A stretch of DNA of 64,000 nt from Pseudomonadales bacterium (GCA_012103505.1 WLWP01000001.1:3100001-3164000); one strand, 5' to 3'; positions 50,150 through 60,189 are shown, counted from the stretch's first letter. Notes: generated from the sequence alone by a model not told the origin. Translations and numbers: made by a program.

Positions 50150-52894
50150 CTAGTTCAGGCGTTCCAGAAGAGTTTGAGCTTCCGAGCGGCCTTCAAAGTC
50201 ACCATCATTCGCCAGAGCTCTTTGTAAAGCCTCCCGAGCCCCTTGCTGGTTCCCGGTCCTCTCGAATGCGACCGCTAGGTGGTATTGGATTGCCGGGTCC
50301 TGGGGCTTATTTCGTGCACTAGACCGTAGTAACTGCAAACCTTCTTGCTCGGAACCTTTTTGCACAAGAATCCAACCCAGTGTGTCTGCAATGTCAGCGT
50401 TGTTTGGTAGGACCGCGTAAGCCCGACGCGCTACGTCCTCGGCACGCTCGTCGCCTTCCGCCATATAAATCCAAGCTAGGTTGTTCAGTAGCACCGGGTC
50501 ATCAGATGGCATAAGGGCTTCGTACTCAGCCTTGGCTTTGGCAAGCTCACCATGCTGGACGCCAACATTGGCCAGTGCCATGCGTACTCCGGTATCACCA
50601 GGATTCTCAGTTAACCAATTTTGCAAAATTGATTCAGCATCCTGATTACGTCCCTGGGACGAAAGCAACAATGCATAGCGAGTCGTGCCCACCCGCGAGC
50701 CACCTTCTGCAAGATTCGCAAAGTGCGCCAACGCTTCATCCCGATCGCCTGACGCGAGCAAGACCTCACCTTTCAGCAGTGCAATCTGTTCTGCGTTACC
50801 GCCTCCTGCCCCTTCCAACGCAGCGAGCTGTGCCGCTGCTCCTGATGCGTTTCCTTCTTGAAGCTCAAGTCTAATGAGATCAGCACGCACGCTTGCTGGC
50901 GCCTGGCCTAGCTCGATCACGGTCTCCAAGTTTTTTCGAGCTAAAGTGAGCTCGCCAGTGCGCAACTGCAAATTACCAACAGCTGCTAGCAATTGTGGGT
51001 TATTACCAAAACCAGCGAGTTGCGATTGTAGTTTGGCGACCGCTGATTGGGCGCCACTACTGTCACCAGAGGCGAGATCCACCTCAGCCTTGAGCAGTAA
51101 CGCGTCTGGTAAATCTGGCGCCAGAGAAATCAAGTCTCGGGCAGCTCGTTCCGCATCGTCTACTCGCCGCGTTGCCAGCAAGAGCCGCGCTTGGCCAATA
51201 CGGGCGCGCACAGATTCAGGGAACTGGCCAACAGTCGCTTCAAGCTGATCCAAAGCGCGGTCCACCTCACCACGACGCACTAGAAAATCTGCCAGGCCCA
51301 GCTGAGCCGCTTCATTTTCTGCATCAGCCGTTAACACTTGTGCGAGCACAGCTTCAGCACCGGCAAAATCCTCAGCTTGTTCCAACACCCGAACTAAGTT
51401 ACTTGCTGCTGGGTAATAGGTAGCGTCTTTCACCAGCGCTTCGCGAAAACTCGCCGTTGCCGCATCGGTACTACCTTGGGCAAGTTCCGCGGCTCCGCGC
51501 AAGTTGTAGCCGATGGGGTTATCTGGGCTCTTCGCGATAATTCGTGCAACTGCTTCTTGAGCCGCCGCAAAGTTGCCTTTACGCGCTTCGACCATGACCA
51601 ATATATAGTCACTTTGAAATTGATCGCCATCTAGCTCCACGGCAGCAGCAAGCTCGGATTTAGCCGCCTCTTCATCGCCGGATGACAACAGACTAAGCGC
51701 CAGCTGATTTCTAAAGGGCGCCATATCAGGAGCAAGCTCCACGGCCTTCTGAAAAGCATCTGTGGCAGCTCCCATGTCACCTTCGCGTAGCGCCGCGCTG
51801 CCGAGTAATGCCCACACTTGTGGATCTGCGTGCCGTCCTTCTAGGGGCTTAAGAAGCTCGACCACTTCGTCGGACTTGCCGTCCTCGGCGTAAATAGTCG
51901 CCAGAAGCTTACGCACCGATAAATTCTCGCCATCACGTGCCAGATAGCGTCTCAGGTTGTCTGCAGCTTGATTAAATTGACCTTGCTGAGACTTTACGAC
52001 CCCCATGAGATAGAGCGTAGGCAAGTGGTCAGAGGCGTACTGTTGTACAACTCGCAGCGCCGCCTCGGCACCATCGATATCGCCTTGGCGAAATTTGATA
52101 AGTCCATTCAGATACTGTGCCGGGGGATATTCAGGCGCACGAGCAACCAATGGTTCCATTAGCGCTGCAGCTCCCAGCAAATCTTCCAACACCAACATTG
52201 CCCTGATCGCACCCATCGTGCCCGTAACATCACCACCCGGGAGGGAAGCCGCCGTCTCAAAACTTGACTTAGCTGCCTCGCCCGCGCCTCTCATCAGCTC
52301 GACCTCAGCTTTGTAAAGCCATGCGTTGGTGAGTCGTGGCGCCTTGGTCACGGACTGATCCAGATAACTCTGAGCCCGTTCCAGATCGTTTTCTACCTGC
52401 GCAAGCTTAGCCGCGCTCACTAACCCATCAGCAAGGTGCAAACCTTGTTCGACCAGTGGCTTGGCTTTCTCAAAATCACCGGCGAAGATGTAGGCATCCG
52501 CCAATGCAACCGCGAAGGGCGGACTCAATGATGATGCCTCTTCCAGTTCACCAACAACTTCAGAGTAACGTCCCATGGCGAGTTTGGTTTTCAAAATGTG
52601 CAGACGAGTCGTCTCATCATCCAAACCCAAATCCAAGGCACGCTCGAGCTCTTTAAGTGCTGACGGCATATCGCCGAGCATGAAGTGCATCTGCCCTAAG
52701 AGCGATCTGGCAGCGGCATACTGCGGATTTTTTTGCACAGCGTTCTTAAGTTCGATTACTGCCACGCGTTCTTCGGCGTTAGCTATGTTTAGCTCCGCAT
52801 CCGCAAAGTGTTGTTCGGCCGTCTTAGAATCACATGCGCTTGCCACCAATAACAATGTAACCAACACAATTCCGCGTATAGAAGTCTGATTCAA
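50150..52894 (-). CDS. prsT-like: TPR-repeat lipoprotein of the PEP-CTERM-associated PrsT type
   Basis: A 914-aa protein. TTG start with AAAAGGAC upstream, then a lipoprotein signal MNQTSIRGIVLVTLLLVASAC (Cys21). The rest is about 24 tetratricopeptide-like repeats, for example AAIELKNAVQKNPQYAAARS-like units early and EEGLQLLRSSARNKPQDPAI late. The start, in which AVIELKNAVQKNPQYA follows soon after the lipid Cys, is the typical opening of PrsT, a TPR lipoprotein linked to XrtA exosortase / exopolysaccharide systems. No exosortase or PEP-CTERM protein is in this window, so the system link is inferred. Probably an outer-membrane-anchored periplasmic scaffold. Confidence 0.83.
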   Translation of the reverse strand: MNQTSIRGIVLVTLLLVASACDSKTAEQHFADAELNIANAEERVAVIELKNAVQKNPQYAAARSLLGQMHFMLGDMPSALKELERALDLGLDDETTRLHILKTKLAMGRYSEVVGELEEASSLSPPFAVALADAYIFAGDFEKAKPLVEQGLHLADGLVSAAKLAQVENDLERAQSYLDQSVTKAPRLTNAWLYKAEVELMRGAGEAAKSSFETAASLPGGDVTGTMGAIRAMLVLEDLLGAAALMEPLVARAPEYPPAQYLNGLIKFRQGDIDGAEAALRVVQQYASDHLPTLYLMGVVKSQQGQFNQAADNLRRYLARDGENLSVRKLLATIYAEDGKSDEVVELLKPLEGRHADPQVWALLGSAALREGDMGAATDAFQKAVELAPDMAPFRNQLALSLLSSGDEEAAKSELAAAVELDGDQFQSDYILVMVEARKGNFAAAQEAVARIIAKSPDNPIGYNLRGAAELAQGSTDAATASFREALVKDATYYPAASNLVRVLEQAEDFAGAEAVLAQVLTADAENEAAQLGLADFLVRRGEVDRALDQLEATVGQFPESVRARIGQARLLLATRRVDDAERAARDLISLAPDLPDALLLKAEVDLASGDSSGAQSAVAKLQSQLAGFGNNPQLLAAVGNLQLRTGELTLARKNLETVIELGQAPASVRADLIRLELQEGNASGAAAQLAALEGAGGGNAEQIALLKGEVLLASGDRDEALAHFANLAEGGSRVGTTRYALLLSSQGRNQDAESILQNWLTENPGDTGVRMALANVGVQHGELAKAKAEYEALMPSDDPVLLNNLAWIYMAEGDERAEDVARRAYAVLPNNADIADTLGWILVQKGSEQEGLQLLRSSARNKPQDPAIQYHLAVAFERTGNQQGAREALQRALANDGDFEGRSEAQTLLERLN

Positions 52895-52958
52895 ACCAAA
52901 TTGTCCTTTTCTAGCCTAGCCAGATGCAAATTTGTCAGAGAGATAATAGTAGAAAGCA

Positions 52959-52994
52959 CTACAAATTGGGGGCTCTTCTCCCCCAATTTTGTAG
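52959..52994 (-). terminator. Strong hairpin between TPR and FN3 lipoprotein genes
   Basis: A 14-bp stem with one bulged base pairs CTACAAATTGGGGG with CCCCCAATTTTGTAG around a 7-nt loop. It lies 12 bp after the stop of the fibronectin-type lipoprotein gene, read on the minus strand. The following TGCTTTCTACTATTATC is moderately T-rich. Most likely an intrinsic terminator of that gene. Confidence 0.65.
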
Positions 52995-53006
52995 CGAGAA
53001 TGTGTC

Positions 53007-54749
53007 TTATTGTGCGGTCAATGTCACTTCGTTTGACAGTCCGCTCTCATCACCTTCGGCGTCCGTTACGGTCATTGCGATATAGTAGGTACCGACAGGT
53101 AGGGACAATGTGTGCGAAGACACAGCGCCCTCCACTTGCGCAACCGAGTCATATTGTCCGGAGCTCGTACCATAGTGGATGCGATAGCTCGTGAGCGCAG
53201 AAACCGGGGTGCCGTCTACATTTTCTGTTGGCGCCTGCCAACTAACCGTGAGACTTCCTATTGGCGCAACGCTAACCATCGCGACCGAAGATCCATCGCC
53301 ATTAGAACATGTCAGTGTGTAGGTGACCGGTCCAGTGACGGAACCAGTCGCCTGTTGACCACTAAGCGCTTGGTTGCCATTCCAACCACCACTCGCTTGA
53401 CACGAACTCGCGCCTGTTGACGACCATGATATCGTGACCGAGGCCCCCATGGCAGGATTTGCGTTGCTCACGGACAACTGAACGGTCGGCAGATTATCCG
53501 ATCCGCCACCACTACCAGAGTCACCTGAATCGCCACCGGAACCACCAGAGTTGTCGTCGGATCCTTCATCGTTACCATTGGACCCACCTGAGTCGCCTCC
53601 CGTGCCGCCTGAATCACCGTTGGATCCACCACCGTTGCCGCCAGCGTCACCAATCTCATCGATCTCAGTTTCATCCAGGACTGCAACTCTATCTGGTAGG
53701 CCTTGTAGCGTGCTCTGTGTTGAACTATCCAGTTCCGCTTCCACTCTGTCGCTCACGTTGGTCGGATTGGCACTTTCCAAAGTTGCGCGCAGTGTATCGA
53801 GCTCACCATCAGGAAGCACATCTGCCAAAGCATCGATCGCCTGAATTGCCCCGTCTATCGAAGCCTGCGTAACCGGCACAGTATTAACATCTGCTCCGGT
53901 CTCCTCTGGCATGATCGTGCGGATCGAGTTATTCATCGCTTCTGTTGCATCTACACCGTCAACTTCCAAGGCTCCGGCGATAACCTCTAGCCGGATCGCG
54001 ATTTCAGCAGACTTCGCCACTGCAAATATTCTAGGTTCGTCTTGACCAGTACTGCCTACAACCGAGCCATCAAGGGCTCCGTCAGCGATGTCACAAGCTA
54101 GCACATCGACAATGAGATCTAGAGGAATCGCACCACCGAAAGCGGCGCCTGTACGTCGTACCAGCTCACCTAAAGATTCATTCGCAAGTACTGCCGTTTC
54201 GACATTATTGCCATCAATAGTTTGCGTCATGGGATCGCCCAACTGCACAGTATCAAGGCCAATGTTGAGCTCGCGGGTTATGTCATCCCAGGAATCATTC
54301 AACCCATTGACGGTCGGTGTCCCCCGGCACTCTGCTGCCTTGACGGCAAAACTGGTGAGCGGCGAGACATTTACTGTCTGTAAACCAGTGGCGTTAACCA
54401 TGGCAACCAACTCAAAATCAGCTGCTCGGTTTGTCACCAGATCAGTGCCGCCGGTCACGTGTACCGTGACTGGCAGGGCTGCATTGGTTGGTATGTCTAT
54501 TGCGTACGCAGCTTGATCATCACTCGTGCCGGTAGCGACGACTTCACCGTTCGCATCACGAACTTCGATGTCGGCACCAACGATGGGGCCATCGCCAATG
54601 CTACCGCTTACGCTGTAAGTGCTCCCCAGCACTTCATCTGAAGAACCCCGTTCACTGCCGCTTGAACAAGCACCAATTAGAACCAGGGTAAGTAAAAGGC
54701 CCGCGCCTTTGATCGTTTGCTTTAGTCTCTCTCTGCTATCTCTGCCCAT
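53007..54749 (-). CDS. Lipoprotein with Ig-like and fibronectin type III domains
   Basis: A 580-aa surface protein. ATG 54749 is chosen (AAGGAGAG upstream), giving a lipoprotein signal ending LLLTLVLIGAC (Cys28). A beta-rich region follows, with GSIGDGPIVGADIEV carboxypeptidase-regulatory-like strands. Next is a 200-aa helical part, then a 50-residue Gly/Ser/Asn/Asp linker (53490-53660 region), then an Ig-like domain (ISWSSTGASSCQASGGWNG) and a C-terminal FN3 domain (VSWQAPTENVDG to VTLTAQ). Such modules suggest cell-surface adhesion or polysaccharide contact. No PEP-CTERM tail. It lies just upstream of the TPR lipoprotein on the same strand. Confidence 0.82.
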   Translation of the reverse strand: MGRDSRERLKQTIKGAGLLLTLVLIGACSSGSERGSSDEVLGSTYSVSGSIGDGPIVGADIEVRDANGEVVATGTSDDQAAYAIDIPTNAALPVTVHVTGGTDLVTNRAADFELVAMVNATGLQTVNVSPLTSFAVKAAECRGTPTVNGLNDSWDDITRELNIGLDTVQLGDPMTQTIDGNNVETAVLANESLGELVRRTGAAFGGAIPLDLIVDVLACDIADGALDGSVVGSTGQDEPRIFAVAKSAEIAIRLEVIAGALEVDGVDATEAMNNSIRTIMPEETGADVNTVPVTQASIDGAIQAIDALADVLPDGELDTLRATLESANPTNVSDRVEAELDSSTQSTLQGLPDRVAVLDETEIDEIGDAGGNGGGSNGDSGGTGGDSGGSNGNDEGSDDNSGGSGGDSGDSGSGGGSDNLPTVQLSVSNANPAMGASVTISWSSTGASSCQASGGWNGNQALSGQQATGSVTGPVTYTLTCSNGDGSSVAMVSVAPIGSLTVSWQAPTENVDGTPVSALTSYRIHYGTSSGQYDSVAQVEGAVSSHTLSLPVGTYYIAMTVTDAEGDESGLSNEVTLTAQ

Positions 54750-54982
54750 TGCCAAAATCTCTCCTTCCCCCGACGGGGTTACTACTGCCATGGCATGCTT
54801 CGGGTTCGAGCTAACATCTTAGAGACGCTAAAAAGGGCTACCTGTGACCCACTTAACGCGAAATTCACGAACTTGTAATTTTGTGAATCAATCGAGGTTT
54901 TCGCTGTGCGGTAGCGCAAACCGGACATGCACAATCACGCAATCTAGATCTGTTAAAATGAGGTTTTGCATCAGGTCAACCC

Positions 54983-55738
54983 ATGAGTCATCCGGTCACA
55001 GCTTGCGTCCTCATCATCGGCAACGAGATCCTCTCGGGGCGCACTAAAGACGTGAATCTCAATCATCTGGCGGTCACACTCGGGGGGTGGGGCGTGCGGA
55101 TCACGGAAGCACGCGTTATTCCCGACATCGAAGAAGTGATCGTGAACGCCGTAAACGAAACCCGCCAACAGTTTGATTACGTCTTCACAACTGGCGGTAT
55201 CGGACCAACGCACGACGACATTACGGCACAATGCATCGCAACCGCTTTCGGAGTGCAACTTGTGCAAAGCGAAGCTATCGCCGAGCGAATCAGACAGCGT
55301 CCCGCACCGGACGATGTCATGGCGAACCGGTTGCTGATGGCTCGTGTTCCTGAGGGCGCTGAATTGATTGATAACCCCACGGGTGGACCCCAGGGTTTTG
55401 CCATAGAGAACGTCTATGTCATGGCGGGGATACCAATGGTCATGCAAGCGATGCTCTCTTCGCTTGACGGCAAATTAAAAACCGGACCTATTGTCAAATC
55501 ACGGTCGATCCGGGCCTTTCTCGGTGAAAGCCAAATCGCAGGACCACTCGGCGCGATACAGAACCAACACCCTGACCTCGACATCGGCAGCTATCCATTT
55601 TACCGGGATGATCGCTATGGCACCGTGCTCGTTGTTCGGGGGACAGAGGATGCGGACATTGAAAAAGCCGCTGGCGCGATCATGGACGCGGTCGTCGCCC
55701 GTGGGGAGACGCCCGAGGATTTGGGTAGTAATGCTTAG
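54983..55738 (+). CDS. CinA-like molybdopterin-binding-fold protein
   Basis: A 251-aa protein with the MoCF_biosynth fold: ACVLIIGNEILSGRTKDVNLNHLA start, FDYVFTTGGIGPTHDDITAQCIA with the GGxGPT-x-DD motif, and NPTGGPQGFAIENVYVMAGIP. It matches the N-terminal domain of CinA, without the C-terminal amide hydrolase domain. Such stand-alone forms occur and may be pyrophosphatases of the CinA/COG1058 group. Its 3' end overlaps the next gene by 8 nt, showing cotranscription. Confidence 0.92.
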   Translation: MSHPVTACVLIIGNEILSGRTKDVNLNHLAVTLGGWGVRITEARVIPDIEEVIVNAVNETRQQFDYVFTTGGIGPTHDDITAQCIATAFGVQLVQSEAIAERIRQRPAPDDVMANRLLMARVPEGAELIDNPTGGPQGFAIENVYVMAGIPMVMQAMLSSLDGKLKTGPIVKSRSIRAFLGESQIAGPLGAIQNQHPDLDIGSYPFYRDDRYGTVLVVRGTEDADIEKAAGAIMDAVVARGETPEDLGSNA

Positions 55739-56846
55739 ATCTATCTTCATGAACCGTGCATGCGCTTTTTTGATCGCCACACAGCTTGGTTTAGCGCAGG
55801 TCGTTGTTGCGGCAGATTACAGTGCTGTTGCCACACACCAACCGACAGGTAAGACCTATCGCGTCGAACAACAAAGCAACCGGGTCGCTGCTAGTGCCCA
55901 AGCCACGCAAGCGTGTCGAGCAGCTCACTCGCAAGACCCACAGAGCTGTGCTCTCACTGAACTCGCAGACACACCCGTCATCACCGCGGTTGATATCAAA
56001 GCCCGCGTCTCCACCGATCCGCATCCACTTTACCTTTGGCGTTTCGAGGCCAACGGCTCCACCGTCTATCTGGCCGGTTCCATCCACATTTTGAAACCAG
56101 GGTTTTACCCGCTGCCCCGCCAATTTGAGCATGCATTTGCTCAGTCTGACTATCTGGCCTTAGAAGTCGATACGACACAAACATCGCCAAGCACAATGCA
56201 AGCCCTCTCCTTGAAGTATGCGCAATTGCCAGCAGCCACAAAGCTGAGCAGCGTATTGCCCGCCACCACATACACTCAACTTGCAAACATTCTCCGCGAA
56301 TATGGTGTCGACCTGCAGTTCTTTGAGCAGCTAAAACCGAACTTTGTCACCCAGCAACTCGCAGTCCTCGCGCTACTGAGTGTTGGCTACGAACCAGAGT
56401 CAGGTCTAGAAAGCCATTTCCGAAGAAAAAGGGGGTCGCGGCCAGTTCTACAATTGGAAACTGTAGAATTCCAACTCGACTTGTTGTTCGACGTTGCCCT
56501 CGAAACCCAGGTGCAAATGACTGAGGCTATGCTCACGCAGATGCCGAACTTCGAAAGCGTCACTGCGGATTTGATCACTGCCTGGCTAGCAGGCGACGAT
56601 GCAAGTTTCGCTGCGGCAACCGAGGCACAAAGCGGTGACACGCCAGAGCTCATGGCCTTCAGTGAAGCGTTGATTGAGGCAAGAAACCACGGCATGGCAG
56701 ATGCAGTCACCGGTTACCTGCAACGACCCGGCACGTACTTTGTGTTAATCGGGTCAGCACATCTTATCGGCGACGAGGGAGTGCCTAAGCTTTTGGAGAA
56801 AGCCGGTTATAAGAGCATTCGCTACCAATCAAATTCTTCGCTATAA
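55731..56846 (+). CDS. TraB/GumN (TIKI-like) family exported protein
   Basis: A 371-aa exported protein. The start is probably ATG 55731 or ATG 55749; both give a signal peptide ending near LAQVVVAADY. The TraB/GumN hallmark GxxH motifs are present twice: VYLAGSIHILKPGFYPLP and YFVLIGSAHLIGDEG. An E-V-D segment (LALEVDTTQ) follows the first. Related TIKI proteins are metalloproteases, so a periplasmic protease-like or metal-binding role is possible. It overlaps the cinA-like gene and precedes the YheT-like hydrolase by 20 bp. Confidence 0.87.
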   Translation: MLRSIFMNRACAFLIATQLGLAQVVVAADYSAVATHQPTGKTYRVEQQSNRVAASAQATQACRAAHSQDPQSCALTELADTPVITAVDIKARVSTDPHPLYLWRFEANGSTVYLAGSIHILKPGFYPLPRQFEHAFAQSDYLALEVDTTQTSPSTMQALSLKYAQLPAATKLSSVLPATTYTQLANILREYGVDLQFFEQLKPNFVTQQLAVLALLSVGYEPESGLESHFRRKRGSRPVLQLETVEFQLDLLFDVALETQVQMTEAMLTQMPNFESVTADLITAWLAGDDASFAAATEAQSGDTPELMAFSEALIEARNHGMADAVTGYLQRPGTYFVLIGSAHLIGDEGVPKLLEKAGYKSIRYQSNSSL

Positions 56847-56866
56847 ATATTAAGACCAAACCTGGC

Positions 56867-57805
56867 ATGTCATCTTTTAAACCGCCATTGGGGCTCAGCA
56901 ACCCGCATCTGCAAACCATGTGTTCAAGTGCGGTCCGCAAGTTGGTTTTGCGTAAAAGTCTCGCCCCTTTTCTGTTAACAAGTCGGTCAGCGACTTTCGA
57001 GGTTTTTGGACAAAAACTCTCCGCTGCCATCCACCGCCAAGAAGACCCCGAGGCACCAATGATCGCGATAGTGCCTGGTTGGCTCGGCAGCGCCGAGTCT
57101 TCCTATGCATTGGGATTTGCTCACGCACTGTGGAACACCGGTTACTCAATCGCGCGTTTGACGCTCCGAGATCATGGCGAAACCGCTGAACTCAACGAAA
57201 CCATGTTCAACTCGTCCTTAACAGACGAGGTTGTGCAGTTTGTCCAGGCGAGCCTTGATGGCGCAAAAACTAGAGGCGTACTGGGCTTCTCTCTCGGTGG
57301 GAACTTCGCACTACGAGTCGCCCGTGCAGAACCTGACCTAACTGCATTAGCCATCTGCCCCGCCATCGAACCGCGCGACACCATGTTCCGAATAGATCGA
57401 AACTTCATCTACCAACGCTACTTCTTGAACAAATGGCGAGAGATCTGGCGGGCCAAGGCCAACGTATATCCACACCTGTATCGCTACAGTGACATCGCCC
57501 ATCTCAATTCCATTCAGACTTTGACCGAACACTTCGTACAAAAACAAACCGTCTACGAAGATGTTGCCAGCTATTTCGCCTCCTACGATCTCTCTGGCGA
57601 TGCCTTGGCAGGCGTCGATGCCAAAATCCTGGCCGCCGCTGACGATCCAATCATCCCTTTCAGTGACTTCGCAAACCTGCCAGACTCTTTGGACATCGAC
57701 GTCACCCAGCAAGGCGGACATGGGGCATATCTCAAAAATTGGCAGATGGACAGTTGGTTAGATGACTATGTCGTCAAGCACTTCCAGCAACACCTCCCGA
57801 TCTAG
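56867..57805 (+). CDS. YheT-type alpha/beta hydrolase
   Basis: A 312-aa hydrolase with the YheT/ABHD1-3 signature. PPLGLSNPHLQTM opens it, IVPGWLGSAESSYA is the oxyanion loop, LTLRDHGET is the D-x-R-G-x-G-like strand, GVLGFSLGGNFALR the Ser nucleophile elbow, and VTQQGGHGAYL the catalytic His. The Asp (ILAAADDPIIPFS) is also visible. Substrate unknown; family members hydrolyse acyl or phospholipid esters. Cotranscribed with the preceding genes and followed directly by the GPH transporter. Confidence 0.91.
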   Translation: MSSFKPPLGLSNPHLQTMCSSAVRKLVLRKSLAPFLLTSRSATFEVFGQKLSAAIHRQEDPEAPMIAIVPGWLGSAESSYALGFAHALWNTGYSIARLTLRDHGETAELNETMFNSSLTDEVVQFVQASLDGAKTRGVLGFSLGGNFALRVARAEPDLTALAICPAIEPRDTMFRIDRNFIYQRYFLNKWREIWRAKANVYPHLYRYSDIAHLNSIQTLTEHFVQKQTVYEDVASYFASYDLSGDALAGVDAKILAAADDPIIPFSDFANLPDSLDIDVTQQGGHGAYLKNWQMDSWLDDYVVKHFQQHLPI

Positions 57806-57814
57806 TTGGACCTG

Positions 57815-59260
57815 ATGAACGCGGTACCTATCCCGCGTCGGACAAAACTGTTTTTCGGTCTTGGCGCCACCGCAGAAAGTGTTTTTCTTTACACTTTCGG
57901 GTTTTTGGCGATGCTTTATTACAACCAGGTGCTCGGACTCCCTGCAACGCTGGCCGGACTCGGTCCAACCTTGGCATTGGTGTTCGATGCGGTTACAGAC
58001 CCGTTGATCGGATCTTGGTCCGACCGGTTCAGATCTAAGAAATGGGGGCGCCGTCACCCGTTTATGCTCGCAGCCCCTATCCCCGTCACCCTCAGTTTTT
58101 TAGCGATTTTCAACCCACCCGAAGGTCTTTCACAAACAGAGCTCTTTATCTGGCTCATCCTATTTTCGATTCTCATGCGATCATGCATGACCCTCTATTT
58201 CGTACCCCACCTGGCCTTGGGGGGAGAGATGAGTCGTGACTACCATGAACGTAGCTCGATCATGTCTTACAACAACCTCGGTGGTTACATTGGTGCTGCC
58301 GGTGCGCATTGGCTCAGTCTTACTTTCATTTTCATCGCGACTGCTGAATACGCTAACGGCTTATTAAATCCGGATGCCTATCCAAGGTTCTCTTGGTGGG
58401 CAGCAAGTATCGTCTTCATATCTCTATACCTTTGCGCTTGGGGGACTCGGGATCGCATCCCCCACCTCGCTCAACCTACTGACGATCAACCAGGTTTCAG
58501 CCTGCCCAACCTATACAGCGATCTAGCCGCCGTCCTTAAGAACCGTAATTATCTCTTCCTACTCTTGGGATTGCTGCTCGTCAGTATCACGGTCGGTATG
58601 CGGGCAGCATTTAATCAGTACATGAACATCTTCTACTGGGAACTGCTACCGAGTGAAATCCGTTGGTTCGTGCTTGGCAGCGCTACCGGATACATCGCTG
58701 GCTTTTTCTTCGCCTACAAACTGCATCGGCGCTTCGACAAACGGGCAACTATGCTCGTTGCTGTAACTTGCTATGCGTTCTTCGACGCAATGCCGGTGAT
58801 CCTGAGAATTCTGGGGTTCTTCCCAGAAAACGGAACAGACGCATTGTTCCCCTCAATTTTAGTGTTTCACGCGTTCGGGGCCGCTGCCATTAGCATCCTC
58901 AACATAACCGTCATGTCAGCACTGGCAGACGTCGCAGATGAGAACGAACTACGTCATGGTATGCGACAGGAAGGCATACTTTATTCAGCGCGCTCGTTCT
59001 TCTCTAAGGCGGACCGTGCCTTGGGTACATTTCTTGCCGGAGTCACCTTGGACTTGATCATGTTCCCGGCAAACGCAAAACCTGGCGAAGTTGAAGCTGA
59101 TGTGGTCTTCATGCTCGGAGTGATGGATTCACCGGTGACAATCGTTCCGGCATTGATCGCGGCGATGTTCTATGCCGGGTATAGACTCAACAAAGTTTCA
59201 CATGCGGAGTTGCGCGCCAAACTTGATGCGCGCGCATCACAATCTGAAAGCAACGCCTAA
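57815..59260 (+). CDS. GPH-family MFS transporter
   Basis: A 481-aa membrane protein with about 12 hydrophobic segments and the glycoside-pentoside-hexuronide signature. FDAVTDPLIGSWSDRFRS and KKWGRRHPFML are the loop-2 motif, with LALGGEMSRDYHERS later. The loop around ALADVADENELRHGMRQEG in the second half is also typical. ATG 57815 is taken as start; a TTG at 57806 is possible and neither has a clear Shine-Dalgarno. GPH carriers import sugars, glucuronides or related acids with Na+ or H+. Substrate unknown. Confidence 0.9.
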   Translation: MNAVPIPRRTKLFFGLGATAESVFLYTFGFLAMLYYNQVLGLPATLAGLGPTLALVFDAVTDPLIGSWSDRFRSKKWGRRHPFMLAAPIPVTLSFLAIFNPPEGLSQTELFIWLILFSILMRSCMTLYFVPHLALGGEMSRDYHERSSIMSYNNLGGYIGAAGAHWLSLTFIFIATAEYANGLLNPDAYPRFSWWAASIVFISLYLCAWGTRDRIPHLAQPTDDQPGFSLPNLYSDLAAVLKNRNYLFLLLGLLLVSITVGMRAAFNQYMNIFYWELLPSEIRWFVLGSATGYIAGFFFAYKLHRRFDKRATMLVAVTCYAFFDAMPVILRILGFFPENGTDALFPSILVFHAFGAAAISILNITVMSALADVADENELRHGMRQEGILYSARSFFSKADRALGTFLAGVTLDLIMFPANAKPGEVEADVVFMLGVMDSPVTIVPALIAAMFYAGYRLNKVSHAELRAKLDARASQSESNA

Positions 59261-59286
59261 ATCCAGAGTCTGGCTAGACTTGGAAC

Positions 59287-60189
59287 CTAAGGCTTAGGCA
59301 AAAAGTCCCCAGCCCGCAACAGACTCGACGGAATCGACTTGTCCAACACACCCTCCAACCACTGCGCGCTATCGATCAAGTTTTCCAGGCCAACTCCGTG
59401 CTCGATACCACTGCGATTCAACATGTACACCAAATCTTCGGTAGCGATGTTACCGGTTGCATTCGGTGCAAAAGGACAACCTCCGATCCCACCAATACTG
59501 GCGTCGAGAGTTTGTACACCGGCTTTGACAGCCGCATAAGCATTGCCGATGCCAGTGTTTCGAGTGTCGTGAAAGTGCGCGCGCAACGGGATGTCGCCAA
59601 CAATATCTTTGAGTGCTGTGAAGGTTTCTTCAACCTGCTGTGGCACACCAACACCAATCGTATCGGCCAAGGCTATCTCCACTGGCTCCTCGACCACTAA
59701 TTCTGTCACCATATGGACCAAGCGTTCGAGGGGGACATCTCCTTCGAAAGGACAGCCAAAAGCAACCGCGATCGTCACCTGCACCGGAAATGCTGAGTCA
59801 CGACCTTGACGCAATATGTCTTTGGCCATCGCAAGACCGGCATCGATGTCCATGCCTTGGTTGCGTTCACCAAAAGTATCACTTGCAGCTATTACCAGAC
59901 CGGCTTCGTTAAGACGTTCCGTGGCGCGGAGACGATCGTAGCCGCGTTGGTTAAGCACAAGTCCTGTGTAACGCACATCGCCACGCTGCGGTAACCCAGC
60001 GCAAACCGCTTCAGCATCGGCCATCTGTGGCACAACTTTGGGATTAACAAAGCTCGTCACTTCTATCCGCTTGCAACCGGCAACAAGCGCTCGATCAATG
60101 AGCTTTAGCTTGTCCTCAGTGCTTACGAGCGCATCCTCATTCTGCAGCCCGTCTCTCGGGCTGACCTCCATGATGGTCACACTGGTCAC
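59287..60189 (-). CDS. mvaB-like: Hydroxymethylglutaryl-CoA lyase family enzyme
   Basis: A 300-aa TIM-barrel lyase. EVSPRDGLQNEDALVSTEDKL-type N-terminus has the catalytic R-D. IEVTSFVNPKVVPQMADAE follows; ALADTIGVG and RAHFHDTRNTGIGNAYAA supply the metal His pair; GIGGCPFAPNATGNIATEDL carries the catalytic Cys loop. This is the HMG-CoA lyase pattern (leucine degradation), though related hydroxy-acyl-CoA lyases exist. The GTG start follows the glnS stop with no gap, so the two are cotranscribed, an unusual pairing of leucine catabolism with translation. Confidence 0.93.
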   Translation of the reverse strand: MTSVTIMEVSPRDGLQNEDALVSTEDKLKLIDRALVAGCKRIEVTSFVNPKVVPQMADAEAVCAGLPQRGDVRYTGLVLNQRGYDRLRATERLNEAGLVIAASDTFGERNQGMDIDAGLAMAKDILRQGRDSAFPVQVTIAVAFGCPFEGDVPLERLVHMVTELVVEEPVEIALADTIGVGVPQQVEETFTALKDIVGDIPLRAHFHDTRNTGIGNAYAAVKAGVQTLDASIGGIGGCPFAPNATGNIATEDLVYMLNRSGIEHGVGLENLIDSAQWLEGVLDKSIPSSLLRAGDFLPKP

